Source: an uncultured Anaerolineae bacterium (GTDB lineage Bacteria; Chloroflexota; Anaerolineae; Promineifilales; Promineifilaceae). From it: a stretch of 64,000 nucleotides of DNA. The notes beneath the pieces were generated by a model. It was not told the DNA's origin. It made no database searches and saw nothing but the letters and a program-made list of their open reading frames with translations. The DNA lies in the NCBI GenBank assembly GCA_905479495.1, contig CAJQMR010000004.1:1-64000 (forward strand), in the 5' to 3' direction. Position 1 is the stretch's first letter. Each line of letters opens with the position of its first letter. Made by a program: the position numbers and the translations under genes. This document shows, one piece after another, positions 44,921 through 54,100 of the stretch.

Positions 44921-45544
44921 TTACTCCTTCATCCACTCTTTCGCCAAGGCAACAGCCGCCATGGCATCACGGCCGTATGCATCAGCACCAGTATATTCAC
45001 GAATCTGCTCATCAATTTGGCCGCCACCGATCATGATTTTGACATCCAATCCAGACTCTTTCAGTGCGGCTACGGTGTCCTTCATCGGGTCGTAAGCGAG
45101 AGTGAGGAAGCCGCTGAGACCCACAACAGTGGCTCCCGTTTCCTTAACCGCCTCGACAAATTTGGCCACGGGCACGTCCACGCCCAGGTCAGTCACTTCA
45201 AACCCATTCAGGTCGAGCATAAAAGCAACAATATCTTTAGCGATGTCGTGGATGTCCCCTTCCACTGTGCCAATGACGATTTTGCCCAACTTTTCGCTGG
45301 CTGCTTCTTCGGCTAGGCGTGGTTTGATGACGTCGGAAACGGCCGTCATCATTTCACCAGCCAAAATCAGTTCCGGGATGAAAGCTTCACCCGTCTCAAA
45401 CCGTTTGCCGATGACATCCATGGCCTCTTTGCAAGCATTCAGAATGTCCAGGGGTGACATTCCTTCATCCAGCAGTTTATTGGTGATTTTGAGTGCATCA
45501 TCCTCACGCATATCGGTGATCGCATCAATTAATTCTTGTGACAT
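44921..45544 (-). CDS. Corrinoid-binding methyl-carrier protein (MtvC-like)
   Basis: The 207-residue protein has the helical B12-binding-2 cap (1-88) and a Rossmann-like B12 domain (89-207). It shuttles the methyl group on cobalt between the two methyltransferases of this operon. The cobalt ligand is His99 in Gly-Asp-Ile-His-Asp-Ile-Ala-Lys-Asp. The usual motif is Asp-x-His-x-x-Gly; here the Gly is Ala102 (GCT). The other B12 motifs, Gly-Leu-Ser-Gly and Gly-Gly-Gly, are intact, so the protein is probably functional. It is followed 5 nt later by the URO-D methyltransferase gene. Confidence 0.92.
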   Translation of the reverse strand: MSQELIDAITDMREDDALKITNKLLDEGMSPLDILNACKEAMDVIGKRFETGEAFIPELILAGEMMTAVSDVIKPRLAEEAASEKLGKIVIGTVEGDIHDIAKDIVAFMLDLNGFEVTDLGVDVPVAKFVEAVKETGATVVGLSGFLTLAYDPMKDTVAALKESGLDVKIMIGGGQIDEQIREYTGADAYGRDAMAAVALAKEWMKE

Positions 45545-45582
45545 AATTTTCTCCTATTTTCGTACTATCCTGAAACAACTTT

Positions 45583-46377
45583 TTATTCAAACAAGCCTTT
45601 TCGAGAGGCCCGTATGTAGTTCAAACAATGTTTATCTCGCCCCAACAGCAGGTTAGTTGTCACAATGGTGGCCATCAGCTCTTTGTCCAACGGGTCTAAA
45701 ATGGCGCTGTCTAATCCATTTTGCATCGCTAGGATGAGAAAGGCACGATTGATTTGTTTGCGTGCCGGAAGGCCAAAGGAAATGTTGCTCAGCCCCATCG
45801 TGAAATGAACATCTGGATATTGCTCATGCACGGCACGGATGGTTTCGTAGGCGATGACGGCGCTCTGGTTGGCGGTGGCTATCGTCAGGACCAGTGGATC
45901 AACATACACTTTTTCATCTGGGACACCAGCCGCACGCGTGGCAGCAATGACTTTGTCGATGATTTCCAACCGTTTTTCGGTGGTTTCAGGGATTTTTTTG
46001 TCGTCCATCGCCAAGGCAATCACTTCGCAGCCATATTTGGCAACGATGGGCAGGATTTTTTCCAGCCGGTCAGGTTCGCCGCTGATGGAGTTGATCATGG
46101 GGGTTTCGTTGACAGCTTGAATAGCCACGTTTAATGCGGTCGGATTGGCACTGTCCAAACAAAGGGGGATATCAACAACTGATTGGATATTTTCGATGAG
46201 CCAGATCAAATCGTCAGGCTCTTTGTCCGGGTGGGTACCGGCATTGACGTCAAGCCAGTTGGAACCGGCTTCGGCCTGTTTGGTAGCCAGATCCTTGATG
46301 TACGCTTCATCACGTTCAGCAATTGCTCTGGCAATCCGTTTACGGGTTCCGTTTATTTTTTCTCCAATTATTTTCAT
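45583..46377 (-). CDS. Pterin-binding methyltransferase (AcsE/MtvA-like, methyl-THF:corrinoid)
   Basis: The 264-residue TIM-barrel protein belongs to the methyltetrahydrofolate:corrinoid methyltransferases. It should pass the methyl group from the corrinoid protein to tetrahydrofolate, or the reverse. Pterin-site motifs are in order: Gly-Glu-Lys-Ile-Asn-Gly-Thr, Asp-Val-Asn-Ala-Gly-Thr, Leu-Asp-Ser-Ala-Asn-Pro, Asn-Ser-Ile-Ser-Gly-Glu and Gly-Leu-Ser-Asn-Ile-Ser-Phe-Gly-Leu-Pro. It lies 38 nt upstream of the corrinoid protein gene. Together the genes fit a three-component O- or N-demethylase with THF as acceptor. Confidence 0.92.
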   Translation of the reverse strand: MKIIGEKINGTRKRIARAIAERDEAYIKDLATKQAEAGSNWLDVNAGTHPDKEPDDLIWLIENIQSVVDIPLCLDSANPTALNVAIQAVNETPMINSISGEPDRLEKILPIVAKYGCEVIALAMDDKKIPETTEKRLEIIDKVIAATRAAGVPDEKVYVDPLVLTIATANQSAVIAYETIRAVHEQYPDVHFTMGLSNISFGLPARKQINRAFLILAMQNGLDSAILDPLDKELMATIVTTNLLLGRDKHCLNYIRASRKGLFE

Positions 46378-46430
46378 AGACTACTCCCATTTTTCGGTAA
46401 GCGGATGGACTACCGCTTACCGTTCACTGA

Positions 46431-48278
46431 TTACCGATTACGGCTCACCGGTTCTGGAAATAACATGCCCAAGGCAAACTTACGGCCGAATTTCGGATAC
46501 GTCGTCAATTCGTTGTAGGTAGTGTTCTGGGCGATCTTCTCGGCACGGCTGCGGGCCTCACGGGAAATCAGCATCCATTTAGCTCCGATGACGGCCGCAT
46601 TGCCCACTTGCCGATACTGTGCGTTGGGCAATTCCGGGAAAAGGCCCATCGCAATAGCATTTTTGATGTTGAGGAAAGAACCAAAGGCTCCAGCAACAAC
46701 AACTTCTTCCACTTCACTGGCTGGCGTGTTGGTGGCTTCAAGCAAAATTTGCAAACCCGCGTGAATAGCGCCCTTGGCCAGCTGGATTTCATTGACATCT
46801 TTCTGGGTGATGAGCACATCCCGGTTACTGCCGCTTTGCGCTGCCGGCACCAGGCAAAATTCAGAACCAAAACGGCCGTTGCCCACCCGTCCATGTGCCT
46901 TATCAAATCGACCGCGATTGTTGATGAGCCCAGACCGATACAATTCGGCCGCGACGTCCACAATGCCGGAGCCGCACAGCCCTACCGCTGGCGCATCATC
47001 AATCGTCGTCAACTCCACGTCTGACTCTGTGATCCGGACCTTCTCGATAGCACCTGATGCCGCCCGCATCCCGTCGCTGATGTGTGCCCCTTCAAACGCC
47101 GGGCCAGAAGCGCAGGATGCCGAGGTGAGAAACGACATGCCTGGCTTACGGATAGCAATTTCGGTATTGGTCCCAATGTCTACCCCCAGAGATGTTTTTG
47201 TCTCCTGGTCCAGATCACAAGCCAGAATCATGGCCACGTGGTCGGCCCCCACAAAGCCACCGATGCAAGGCGGAATGTACACCGTTGCCCCAGGTGACAT
47301 TGTCAAGCCAAGTTCAGAGGCTGGCACGACAAGCGACGTGCCAATGGCAGCCACGTACGGCGCGGTGGCCAGCTGGCGCACCGGTAGTTGCAGTAAAAGA
47401 TGGGTCATGGCCGTGTTGCCCACGATGCAAGCGTCCACGACCTGTTCGGCCGTTACGTCAGCCTGGTAAATTAGCTCGGTGAGCAATTCGTTGAGCGTTT
47501 CCCGCACTTTTGTGGCCAGCACGCGACCACCTTCTGGATTGCGCGAGACATGGTTGAGGCGGCTGATCACATCTTCGCCATACCCAATTTGCGGGTTGGG
47601 GGCACCGGCCGAAGCTAAATCGTTGCCAGTTTCTAAATCGACGAGGTAGGCGGCAATTTTTGTTGTGCCCAAATCGACAGCCAAGCCAAGCGGCCGTTTC
47701 TCGCCAGCCACCAACCCCACAATTTCCTGTTCCCGCACAAAGGCGGTCACTTGCCAATTGTGTTCACGGAAGATAGGGGACATGGTGCGCAGAACGGCCG
47801 TTCCCGCAAATAATCCACGCACGCCATAAGCTTCGGCCAAGCCATCCATCAGGCGCGTCAAATCGGGGCGAATATCTTCCAGCGTAGGCGGAGTCAACGT
47901 CACCGGATAAGCCCGAACCAATGGATCAGGCTCAATTTCGCGCAGGTCACTGGCAATTTGCAGCCGCTGCCCGGTGATGAGCGATTCACGCGGCACCTGA
48001 ATGGTCAGATCGGAATGGGCATAGGTACAGCAAGCCAGGCGCTCACCCTGCTGTATCTCCAGCTCACTAAGTATAAATTCTTCATCCAAATTGGGCGGCG
48101 ATGTTTCCCCCGCAAGCACCATCACACGACATTGGCCACAATTCCCTTCCCCGCCGCAAGCCGACGCCAGATCAATCCCCGATTCCCGTGCGGCTTCAAA
48201 CAAGGATTCGTCAGGCGACGCTGTCACCCGTTTGCCAATCGGCTGGAACTGAACCTGGAAGGAACGGCCGTTACTCAT
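46431..48278 (-). CDS. Reductive activator of corrinoid proteins (RACo-like, ferredoxin-DUF4445)
   Basis: The 615-residue protein reduces inactive Co(II) corrinoid back to Co(I) at the cost of ATP. Residues 1-95 are a [2Fe-2S] ferredoxin domain with Cys41, Cys47, Cys50 and a fourth ligand at Cys83 or Cys84. Residues about 190-600 are the ASKHA ATPase part (Val-Asp-Leu-Gly-Thr-Thr-Lys and Val-Asp-Ile-Gly-Thr-Asn-Thr-Glu). The ATG at 48278 overlaps the DUF1638 stop by 8 nt and has AAGGAAGGAG upstream. The final residues overlap a repeat-like TAATCGGTAATCAG tract. It completes the corrinoid operon. Confidence 0.93.
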   Translation of the reverse strand: MSNGRSFQVQFQPIGKRVTASPDESLFEAARESGIDLASACGGEGNCGQCRVMVLAGETSPPNLDEEFILSELEIQQGERLACCTYAHSDLTIQVPRESLITGQRLQIASDLREIEPDPLVRAYPVTLTPPTLEDIRPDLTRLMDGLAEAYGVRGLFAGTAVLRTMSPIFREHNWQVTAFVREQEIVGLVAGEKRPLGLAVDLGTTKIAAYLVDLETGNDLASAGAPNPQIGYGEDVISRLNHVSRNPEGGRVLATKVRETLNELLTELIYQADVTAEQVVDACIVGNTAMTHLLLQLPVRQLATAPYVAAIGTSLVVPASELGLTMSPGATVYIPPCIGGFVGADHVAMILACDLDQETKTSLGVDIGTNTEIAIRKPGMSFLTSASCASGPAFEGAHISDGMRAASGAIEKVRITESDVELTTIDDAPAVGLCGSGIVDVAAELYRSGLINNRGRFDKAHGRVGNGRFGSEFCLVPAAQSGSNRDVLITQKDVNEIQLAKGAIHAGLQILLEATNTPASEVEEVVVAGAFGSFLNIKNAIAMGLFPELPNAQYRQVGNAAVIGAKWMLISREARSRAEKIAQNTTYNELTTYPKFGRKFALGMLFPEPVSRNR

Positions 48279-49005
48279 CACGCTCCTTCCTTTGCGGCGG
48301 CGTCATAGAAAATATATTGAGATTGCTTGTTGTGGTAGCGTCTGTTTTAAAATCGGTATATTGAATCTTTTGGCCTGGCTGGGCGACGACAAAATCTTCA
48401 TTCCACGGTCCGTAAAGCGTACGATAAATCAGGTCGTCGGATCCTTTCACCTCTTCAAAGCGCAAATTAAACTTTTTGGCCACGTTGCGCGCGTATTTGC
48501 GATAATACTCCTGGTTGTCGGTACCGGTGTCGATGTAGACCAGGCGCTTATAATTTTGCAGCATAATGCGCATGATGCGCTCGGCCCGTTCCTCACCATA
48601 TTTCACGACAGAGCGATTGTATTCATCCAACAGCGTGTCGCTAACTTCAATCCAGCCTTTGGTAAGGTAGTAAGTGCCCGGCTCTTTTTTGTTTTGGGTC
48701 GTGTACGCTTCGCGGGAGCCTAAAAAGCAGGCAATACAGTCATCGACGCGGGGAATGACCACCGTGCAGCTGCGGGTTTCTAGCCCCACCACAGCCATTG
48801 AGCACAGGCCGTAGCCCAAAATGATGGTGTCATAGGCTGCGTTGCAAGCAGCGTCGATCGCTTCTTGGAGGCGTGTTTTTAAACTGCCGGGGACAAGATG
48901 GAGGCCAAAATCGAGCACTTCGTAGGCTAAATCTGGCGGCATGAGAGGCAGCATCTCTTCGATAACTGTCGCACAAGCGATGACTTTTGTACGGCCGTAT
49001 TCCAT
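48271..49005 (-). CDS. DUF1638 protein, first gene of the corrinoid operon
   Basis: The 244-residue protein matches DUF1638, a family of unknown function often found beside corrinoid methyltransferase genes. It has a Rossmann-like layout: Ile-Ala-Cys-Ala-Thr near the start, Leu-Gly-Tyr-Gly-Leu-Cys-Ser, Pro-Arg-Val-Asp-Asp-Cys-Ile, and Tyr-Tyr-Leu-Thr-Lys-Gly-Trp-Ile. The conserved Cys residues suggest metal or corrinoid handling. The ATG at 49005 is preferred for its AAGGTGAAGG ribosome site; one 27 nt earlier lacks one. It lies 80 bp from the candidate promoter and leads the six-gene unit. Confidence 0.85.
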   Translation of the reverse strand: MEYGRTKVIACATVIEEMLPLMPPDLAYEVLDFGLHLVPGSLKTRLQEAIDAACNAAYDTIILGYGLCSMAVVGLETRSCTVVIPRVDDCIACFLGSREAYTTQNKKEPGTYYLTKGWIEVSDTLLDEYNRSVVKYGEERAERIMRIMLQNYKRLVYIDTGTDNQEYYRKYARNVAKKFNLRFEEVKGSDDLIYRTLYGPWNEDFVVAQPGQKIQYTDFKTDATTTSNLNIFSMTPPQRKERDE

Positions 49006-49054
49006 GACCTTCACCTTGAACTTCCAACCCATTGTCGAAAGTGCCCAAAACTTA

Positions 49055-49108
49055 TATACTTATATAGGGAACTTCTTCGGCTATAATGTATACTTGTATA
49101 GGGAAGTT
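49055..49108. promoter_or_regulatory. Two direct copies of a 20-bp candidate GntR operator
   Basis: TATACTTATATAGGGAACTT (49055-49074) and TATACTTGTATAGGGAAGTT (49089-49108) match at 18 of 20 positions, 34 bp apart. The core TATAC-TT-GTATA is an inverted repeat like the sites of HutC-type GntR regulators. A plus-strand -10 TATAAT (49082-49087), which could serve the regulator gene, lies between the two copies. The adjacent GntR-UTRA protein is the obvious ligand. Confidence 0.7.
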
Positions 49109-49113
49109 GTCAA
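49085..49113 (-). promoter_or_regulatory. Sigma-70 promoter of the corrinoid operon (TTGACA-17-TACATT)
   Basis: On the minus strand TTGACA (49113-49108), a 17-bp spacer and TACATT (49090-49085) form a good promoter; transcription would start near 49078. The upstream candidate operator (49089-49108) fills the spacer exactly, and the second copy lies just past the start site, so repressor binding would block initiation. Confidence 0.65.
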
Positions 49114-49156
49114 GAATGAATTTCAACCTTGTACTCCATCACACCAATATGGATAA

Positions 49157-49942
49157 ATGATGATGCCAGAAAACGGAGACAACTTAGTTCAACCCGAGCA
49201 AATCGATCGCGATGCCTATGAGCCAGCTTATGCCCAATTAGCCAATATTTTGCGCCGCCAAATTGCCAACGGCGCATTCCGGCCCGGCGACCAACTGCCC
49301 TCAGAAGCGCAACTGTGCCGCACTTACGGCATTAGCCCAATGACGGTGCGTCGCTCAATCAATTTATTATCTGACCAAGGTGTGGTGAGCACGGCACAGG
49401 GCAAGGGCACCTTCGTCAAGCCGCTGGAATTGGGTACGGCCGTCTTCGATTTGCAAGAGTTACAGGCATTGTTTCAGGATGGCGTGGATACGGCCGTTCG
49501 GCTGCTAGAAGTACGCGTAGTATCCGCCGACGAACGCACTGCCCGCAAATTGTGCATTTGCGAAGGCGACAACGTTATCTACATTCGCCGCTTGCTCACC
49601 AGAGCGAATCAGCCCATTTTTTACCACCGCGCCTATCTCATTTATGATCCGACCCGCCCCATTGTAGAAGCGGAAATGGACGTCACTTCTTTGCATGGCC
49701 TATTCTCCAACGTCGTGAACCATTCGCTTAAACGGGGTCAGCTCACTATCGAAGCCACCTTGATGAACGAAGAAGAGGCCAATATTTTGCGGGCAAACTT
49801 GCCTGTGGCCGCTTTTTACCTGGAACATCTTTTTTACGATTTTGACGAACGGCCGCTTAGTTGGGGTTGGTTCATTTTCCGCAATGATCATCTCCGTTTT
49901 TCCACCCAAATCGGCATCCAAGAGGGCCGCAAAGATGACTGA
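49157..49942 (+). CDS. GntR-family regulator with UTRA ligand domain (HutC subfamily)
   Basis: The 261-residue protein has an N-terminal winged helix (about residues 20-90: Leu-Arg-Arg-Gln-Ile-Ala-Asn-Gly, Pro-Ser-Glu-Ala-Gln-Leu, Met-Thr-Val-Arg-Arg-Ser, Gly-Lys-Gly-Thr-Phe-Val) and a C-terminal UTRA domain (about 105-255) that binds a small effector. It is divergent from the corrinoid operon and overlaps the next corrinoid gene by 8 nt. It probably represses both transcripts until a methylated substrate or its product appears. Three ATGs in a row (49157, 49160, 49163) leave the exact start open. Confidence 0.9.
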   Translation: MMMPENGDNLVQPEQIDRDAYEPAYAQLANILRRQIANGAFRPGDQLPSEAQLCRTYGISPMTVRRSINLLSDQGVVSTAQGKGTFVKPLELGTAVFDLQELQALFQDGVDTAVRLLEVRVVSADERTARKLCICEGDNVIYIRRLLTRANQPIFYHRAYLIYDPTRPIVEAEMDVTSLHGLFSNVVNHSLKRGQLTIEATLMNEEEANILRANLPVAAFYLEHLFYDFDERPLSWGWFIFRNDHLRFSTQIGIQEGRKDD

Positions 49943-50606
49943 TTCCCCTTCCCACGATTCCCAACAACTCACCTTCATTGCCCATGTGGCCGACTTGGAC
50001 GAAAAGGAAGTATTGTCGCTTGTCGCACAGCGCATTGCCCAAGGTCACGACCCACTAGCCATCATCGAAGATTGCCAGGAAGGGCTGCGCCAGGTGGGCG
50101 AGCGATACGAGCGGCAAGAATATTATTTGTCTGGCCTGATTATGGCAGGCGAAATCTTCCGCGAGGTGATGGAAATTGTGCAGCCCATAATCCAGGAGAA
50201 GTTCACGGGCAAAGAAACCGGGACTATTCTGCTAGGAACCGTCAAGGGCGACATCCACGACATCGGCAAGAACAACCTGAGCATGCTGCTGACCTGCTAC
50301 GGCTTTTCCGTGCATGATTTGGGCGTCGATGTGCCACCGTCCGAATTTTTGCTGCAAGCGATGCAGGTCCGGCCCAACATCATCGGCCTTTCCGGCTTAC
50401 TCACCAGCTCCTACGATGCCATGAAAGAAACCATCGACCTTTTCCGCATGACCGGCGACGCCGAACTCCGCGCCATCCCCATCATCATCGGCGGCAACCA
50501 GCTGAATGAGCAGGTCTGCCGCTATGTCGGGGCCGACTATTGGCTCAACGACGCCATGTCTGGCGTGCGCCTCTGCCAAAAGCTGCTGCATCCCGAACAG
50601 GAATAG
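49935..50606 (+). CDS. Second corrinoid-binding protein, co-translated with the GntR regulator
   Basis: The 223-residue protein has a helical cap and a B12-binding domain with the intact motif Gly-Asp-Ile-His-Asp-Ile-Gly-Lys-Asn (His108), Gly-Leu-Ser-Gly-Leu-Leu and Gly-Gly-Asn. It is related to, but clearly different from, the carrier at 44921-45544. Its ATG overlaps the regulator stop by 8 nt (ATGACTGA). No methyltransferase follows. It may be an alternative methyl carrier, or a corrinoid-based sensor that works with the GntR protein; the second idea is speculation from gene overlap. Confidence 0.9.
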   Translation: MTDSPSHDSQQLTFIAHVADLDEKEVLSLVAQRIAQGHDPLAIIEDCQEGLRQVGERYERQEYYLSGLIMAGEIFREVMEIVQPIIQEKFTGKETGTILLGTVKGDIHDIGKNNLSMLLTCYGFSVHDLGVDVPPSEFLLQAMQVRPNIIGLSGLLTSSYDAMKETIDLFRMTGDAELRAIPIIIGGNQLNEQVCRYVGADYWLNDAMSGVRLCQKLLHPEQE

Positions 50607-50608
50607 GG

Positions 50609-50664
50609 CTGGCAGTCCTGCCAACTCGTTTCGCTTGGCAAAGTATTGGCTGAGGACTGCCAGT
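50609..50664. repeat. CTGGCAGTCCT inverted repeat
   Basis: CTGGCAGTCCT (50609-50619) pairs perfectly with AGGACTGCCAG (50654-50664). It follows the second corrinoid gene by 2 nt and may end its transcript, although no T run is present. Confidence 0.65.
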
Positions 50665-50759
50665 CCTTGCCCGTAACTACTCCTTGCGATCACACCTACC
50701 CACCGTTTATAATTTTTGCCAGCAACTATCCAGTCCAACTACATAAACGGAGACGTGTC

Positions 50760-51089
50760 ATGCCCGATAAGTCTGCACGATTGAGAGAATATTTGGAACG
50801 GCCGTTACCAGACCTGATGGCCGAATTAGCCCTGTACGACGACACTACCAAAGGTGCCAATGATGTCTGGCAAAAAATTGCCGGGCCGCTGCGCCAACGC
50901 ATCTGCACCGAATGGAAGTGGTGCGAAGCACGCCAGGACGCCCGCTTTGAGAATGATTACGACATCCTCGTCGCGGTTGTTACCGTGCTAACTGGCCGCG
51001 TCCTGCACCTACCCGTTGATGTTGATTTGGTCCTCGTCGCCACCATTCTGGTTAAACGCGGCCTAGATAGCTTTTGCAGCTGCCCGTAA
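50760..51089 (+). CDS. Small protein upstream of the CHAT gene, 109 residues
   Basis: I do not recognise this family. The first 60 residues are polar and helical (Leu-Arg-Glu-Tyr-Leu-Glu-Arg-Pro-Leu-Pro), then come Trp-Lys-Trp-Cys and a hydrophobic C-terminal half with two beta- or helix-prone stretches (Ile-Leu-Val-Ala-Val-Val-Thr-Val-Leu and Leu-Val-Leu-Val-Ala-Thr-Ile-Leu). It ends Cys-Ser-Cys-Pro. GGAG precedes the ATG at 50760. It lies 76 nt before the CHAT-STAND gene with a palindrome between, and is likely its partner, possibly a target or inhibitor. Confidence 0.65.
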   Translation: MPDKSARLREYLERPLPDLMAELALYDDTTKGANDVWQKIAGPLRQRICTEWKWCEARQDARFENDYDILVAVVTVLTGRVLHLPVDVDLVLVATILVKRGLDSFCSCP

Positions 51090-51098
51090 CGCGCCATC

Positions 51099-51146
51099 AA
51101 GTGCGACGCACCGGCGAACCGGGTTCGCTTAAGGTGCGTCGCACTT
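51099..51146. repeat. AAGTGCGACGCACC palindromic element, 48 bp
   Basis: AAGTGCGACGCACC (51099-51112) pairs perfectly with 51133-51146; the centre also contains GGCGAACC/GGGTTCGC. Almost the same 48 bp recurs at 55029-55076, so the two copies bracket the CHAT gene. Confidence 0.85.
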
Positions 51147-51165
51147 TAAGAACGGAGATCATCTC

Positions 51166-54100
51166 ATGCCCCTTCCCCAACTGATTGTTGAAATTCAACA
51201 AACCGATAAAGACCGTTACCTGGCAGTAATTCGACGGGATGACAGCAATGCTGAAGTATGCCGCAATACCTTCACCTTTGACCCCGACTTGCTGATTGAC
51301 ATGGAGCCGCAGTGGATGCTAGACAAAGCGGTGCCACGCACCATCTCCGATGCCCTGCGCGGCGACCAGACGCCTAGCAAATATGCCGAAACCCAGGCAA
51401 ACAAGCTGGCCGAATACGGACAACGTCTCTACAGCTTCCTCTTTGGCGATGGCACAGAACTGCAAAGCTTCCTCAAATTTAACGATGCCTACGCCCAAAG
51501 CGCCCACCTCACCCTGGCGCTGCACGGGAATGCGGCCGTTTTGTGGCGCTTACCCTGGGAATACATTCACGACGGGCAGGATTTCCTGGCCCTGCATGGC
51601 AAATTCCAGCTCAGCCGCCGCCCCCACGAGCTGGGCAGACTGGAGCGCGACCCCATCCAATTGCCGCTGCGCCTGCTGGTGATCATCTCTTCGCCTACCG
51701 ATCAGGCCGAATTAAACACCGAAAAAGAGATTGGGGCGATTCAGGAAGCGTTGGACGACGCCGAGCGCAACGGGCTGATTCAAACCTATTACCTGGAAGA
51801 CGCCACGCTGGCGGAAATCGGGGAGACGCTCAAAACCGTGAACCCCCACGTCATCCATTACACCGGGCACGGCGTGTTCCGCGAAGATAAAGATGAGCCA
51901 CAGAACAGCCGCAGCTACCTGGCCCTGGAAAAAGAAAATGGCGAGGCGCATCTCGCCAGCATCGCCGACCTGCGCCCCCATTTGCAACACGCGCCAGATT
52001 TACGCCTGGCCCTGCTCTCTGGCTGCCAGACGGCGCAAACCAGCGGCATCAACGCCTACAGCGGCGTGGCCACGGGGATGTTGAATGCAGGGATTCCCGC
52101 CGTGGTGGCCATGCAGTTTTCCATTTTGGACAGCTCCGGCATTCATTTGGCCCGCGCGTTTTACGGGGCTTTAGCCCAAGGAGACAGCCTGGCCGCCGCC
52201 ATGCAGGCCACCCGCGTGGCCCTGTGGCAGTTTGATGAAGGCCCCGGCTACGATTGGGGCATCCCCGCCCTTTACCTGCGGGCGCAGGAGATGGTGTTGG
52301 TAGACCAAACCTCCGTAGGGGCGTTTCGCGAAACGCCCCTACCAACATCCTCTACCTTGATCAACATCGGCGGCCTGCCGCTGCCGCGCCATTTTGTGGG
52401 GCGCAAGACAGAGCTGCGCCAGCTGCGCCGCGCCCTGCGGGACAACCAGACCAAAAGCGTTTTCATTCGCGGCATTGGCGGCCTGGGTAAGAGCAGCCTG
52501 GCCGCCAAACTGGCCCAGCGCCCCGGCACGGAGCTAGACGGCGTGCTGGTGATTCGCTGCCATGAGGTAGATGTGCTGGATATTCCCGGCAAGCTAGCCA
52601 GCTTTTTGCAGGCCCAGGGGGTGGCGGGCCATGCCGACGCGGGCAATTTGCTGCTGAACCCGACGCTGGACCCCGCCGAACGGGCCCAACGTGCCGCCCA
52701 GCTGGTGGCCAACCGGCGCTACCTCATTGTCTTCGACAATTTTGAGAGCGTGATGGCTGTTGATGAGCGTGAGCCAAGTGCGACGCACCTCGGAGGTGCG
52801 TCGCACTTAACAGCGTATGACATCGCCGACAAAAACCTGCGCGGCTTGCTGACTGGCCTGCTGACGGCCAACTGGCGCAGCCTGTGTCTGTTTACCGGGC
52901 GCTACCGCTGGCGCGGCTACGAGGCCTACACCGCCAGCGACACCGCCCTGGAACTCCATTTGCCGGAGCTGACCGCCCCGCAGGCGCTGATGTTGATGAA
53001 CAACCTGTCCCGCTTGCGCCAGGAAACGCGGGCGGCGAAGATTGCCATGTACAAAAAGGTGGGTGGCCACCCCAAGACGATTGAACTGCTGAATGGCTGG
53101 CTGAAGGATGGCCAGGTAAGCGATTTGCTAAACGATGCGCGGCTGGACAGCTTGCTCACGGCTGAATGGGAAGAATATTTCCTCAAGCGACTGCTGGCGC
53201 GGCTGACCGACGACGAGCAGGCGGCGCTGACCCGCCTATCCATTTTCCAGGCGCGGCTAGGGGCGGCTGAGCTGGCCTATGCCGGGGTGGCTGAGGCAAT
53301 GGTGCGCCGCTGGCTGGATTTGTCTTTGTTGCAGCGGGAAGCGGGGGCGGTGCAGCCCCTGCCACCACAGTTGGCGGCGCTGCTGGAGACGCTGCCCCCG
53401 GCGGAGCAGGCCAAGGTGCGCCAGCAGCAGCAAGCCCCGGACAGCTACACGGTACACCCGGTGGTGGCCGACTATTTGCTGGGGCAAACCCCCGCCGCAG
53501 CGCGGACGGAACTACATCGCTGGGCGGCTGTTTTTTACGGCCAGCCGTTTGTGGCGATAGCCAGAAACCACGCCGCCCAAACCGGCCAAACCTGGACAGA
53601 TGAGCGCATTGAATGGCTGGCCCGTGACCGGAATGGCGTGGTGGGGCAGATGGTGCACCGGACGGACGACATGGGGCAGGCGCGGGGAGCGATGGCCCGA
53701 GCCCTGGATTGGCAGCGCCATTTGTTTGCCGCCGGGGAAGTGGAGGCGGCAAATGAAATTGTGATCGCCGTCTGGGCCGTCCTGGCCCGCTGGGGGGAGC
53801 GCGACCGGGCCAAAGGGCTGCTGCGCCGCAGCATTGCCTCCTTGACCAGTGCCAACCAGGCCGTGGCCCAGGGCAACCTGGCCACGCTGCTTGAACAAGA
53901 AGGCAAGCTGGCTGAGGCGCTGACAATTCACCAGGAATTGTATGAAACCTTCGCTGCCTTGGATGCCAAGCAACAGATGGCGACTGCGCTGGGGCAGATG
54001 GGGTCGGTTTATCAAAATATGGGCAAATTGGATGAAGCGATTGAGAAACAGGAACAGGCGCGTGCTATTGACAAGGAACGGAGTGACGAAGAAGGGCAAG

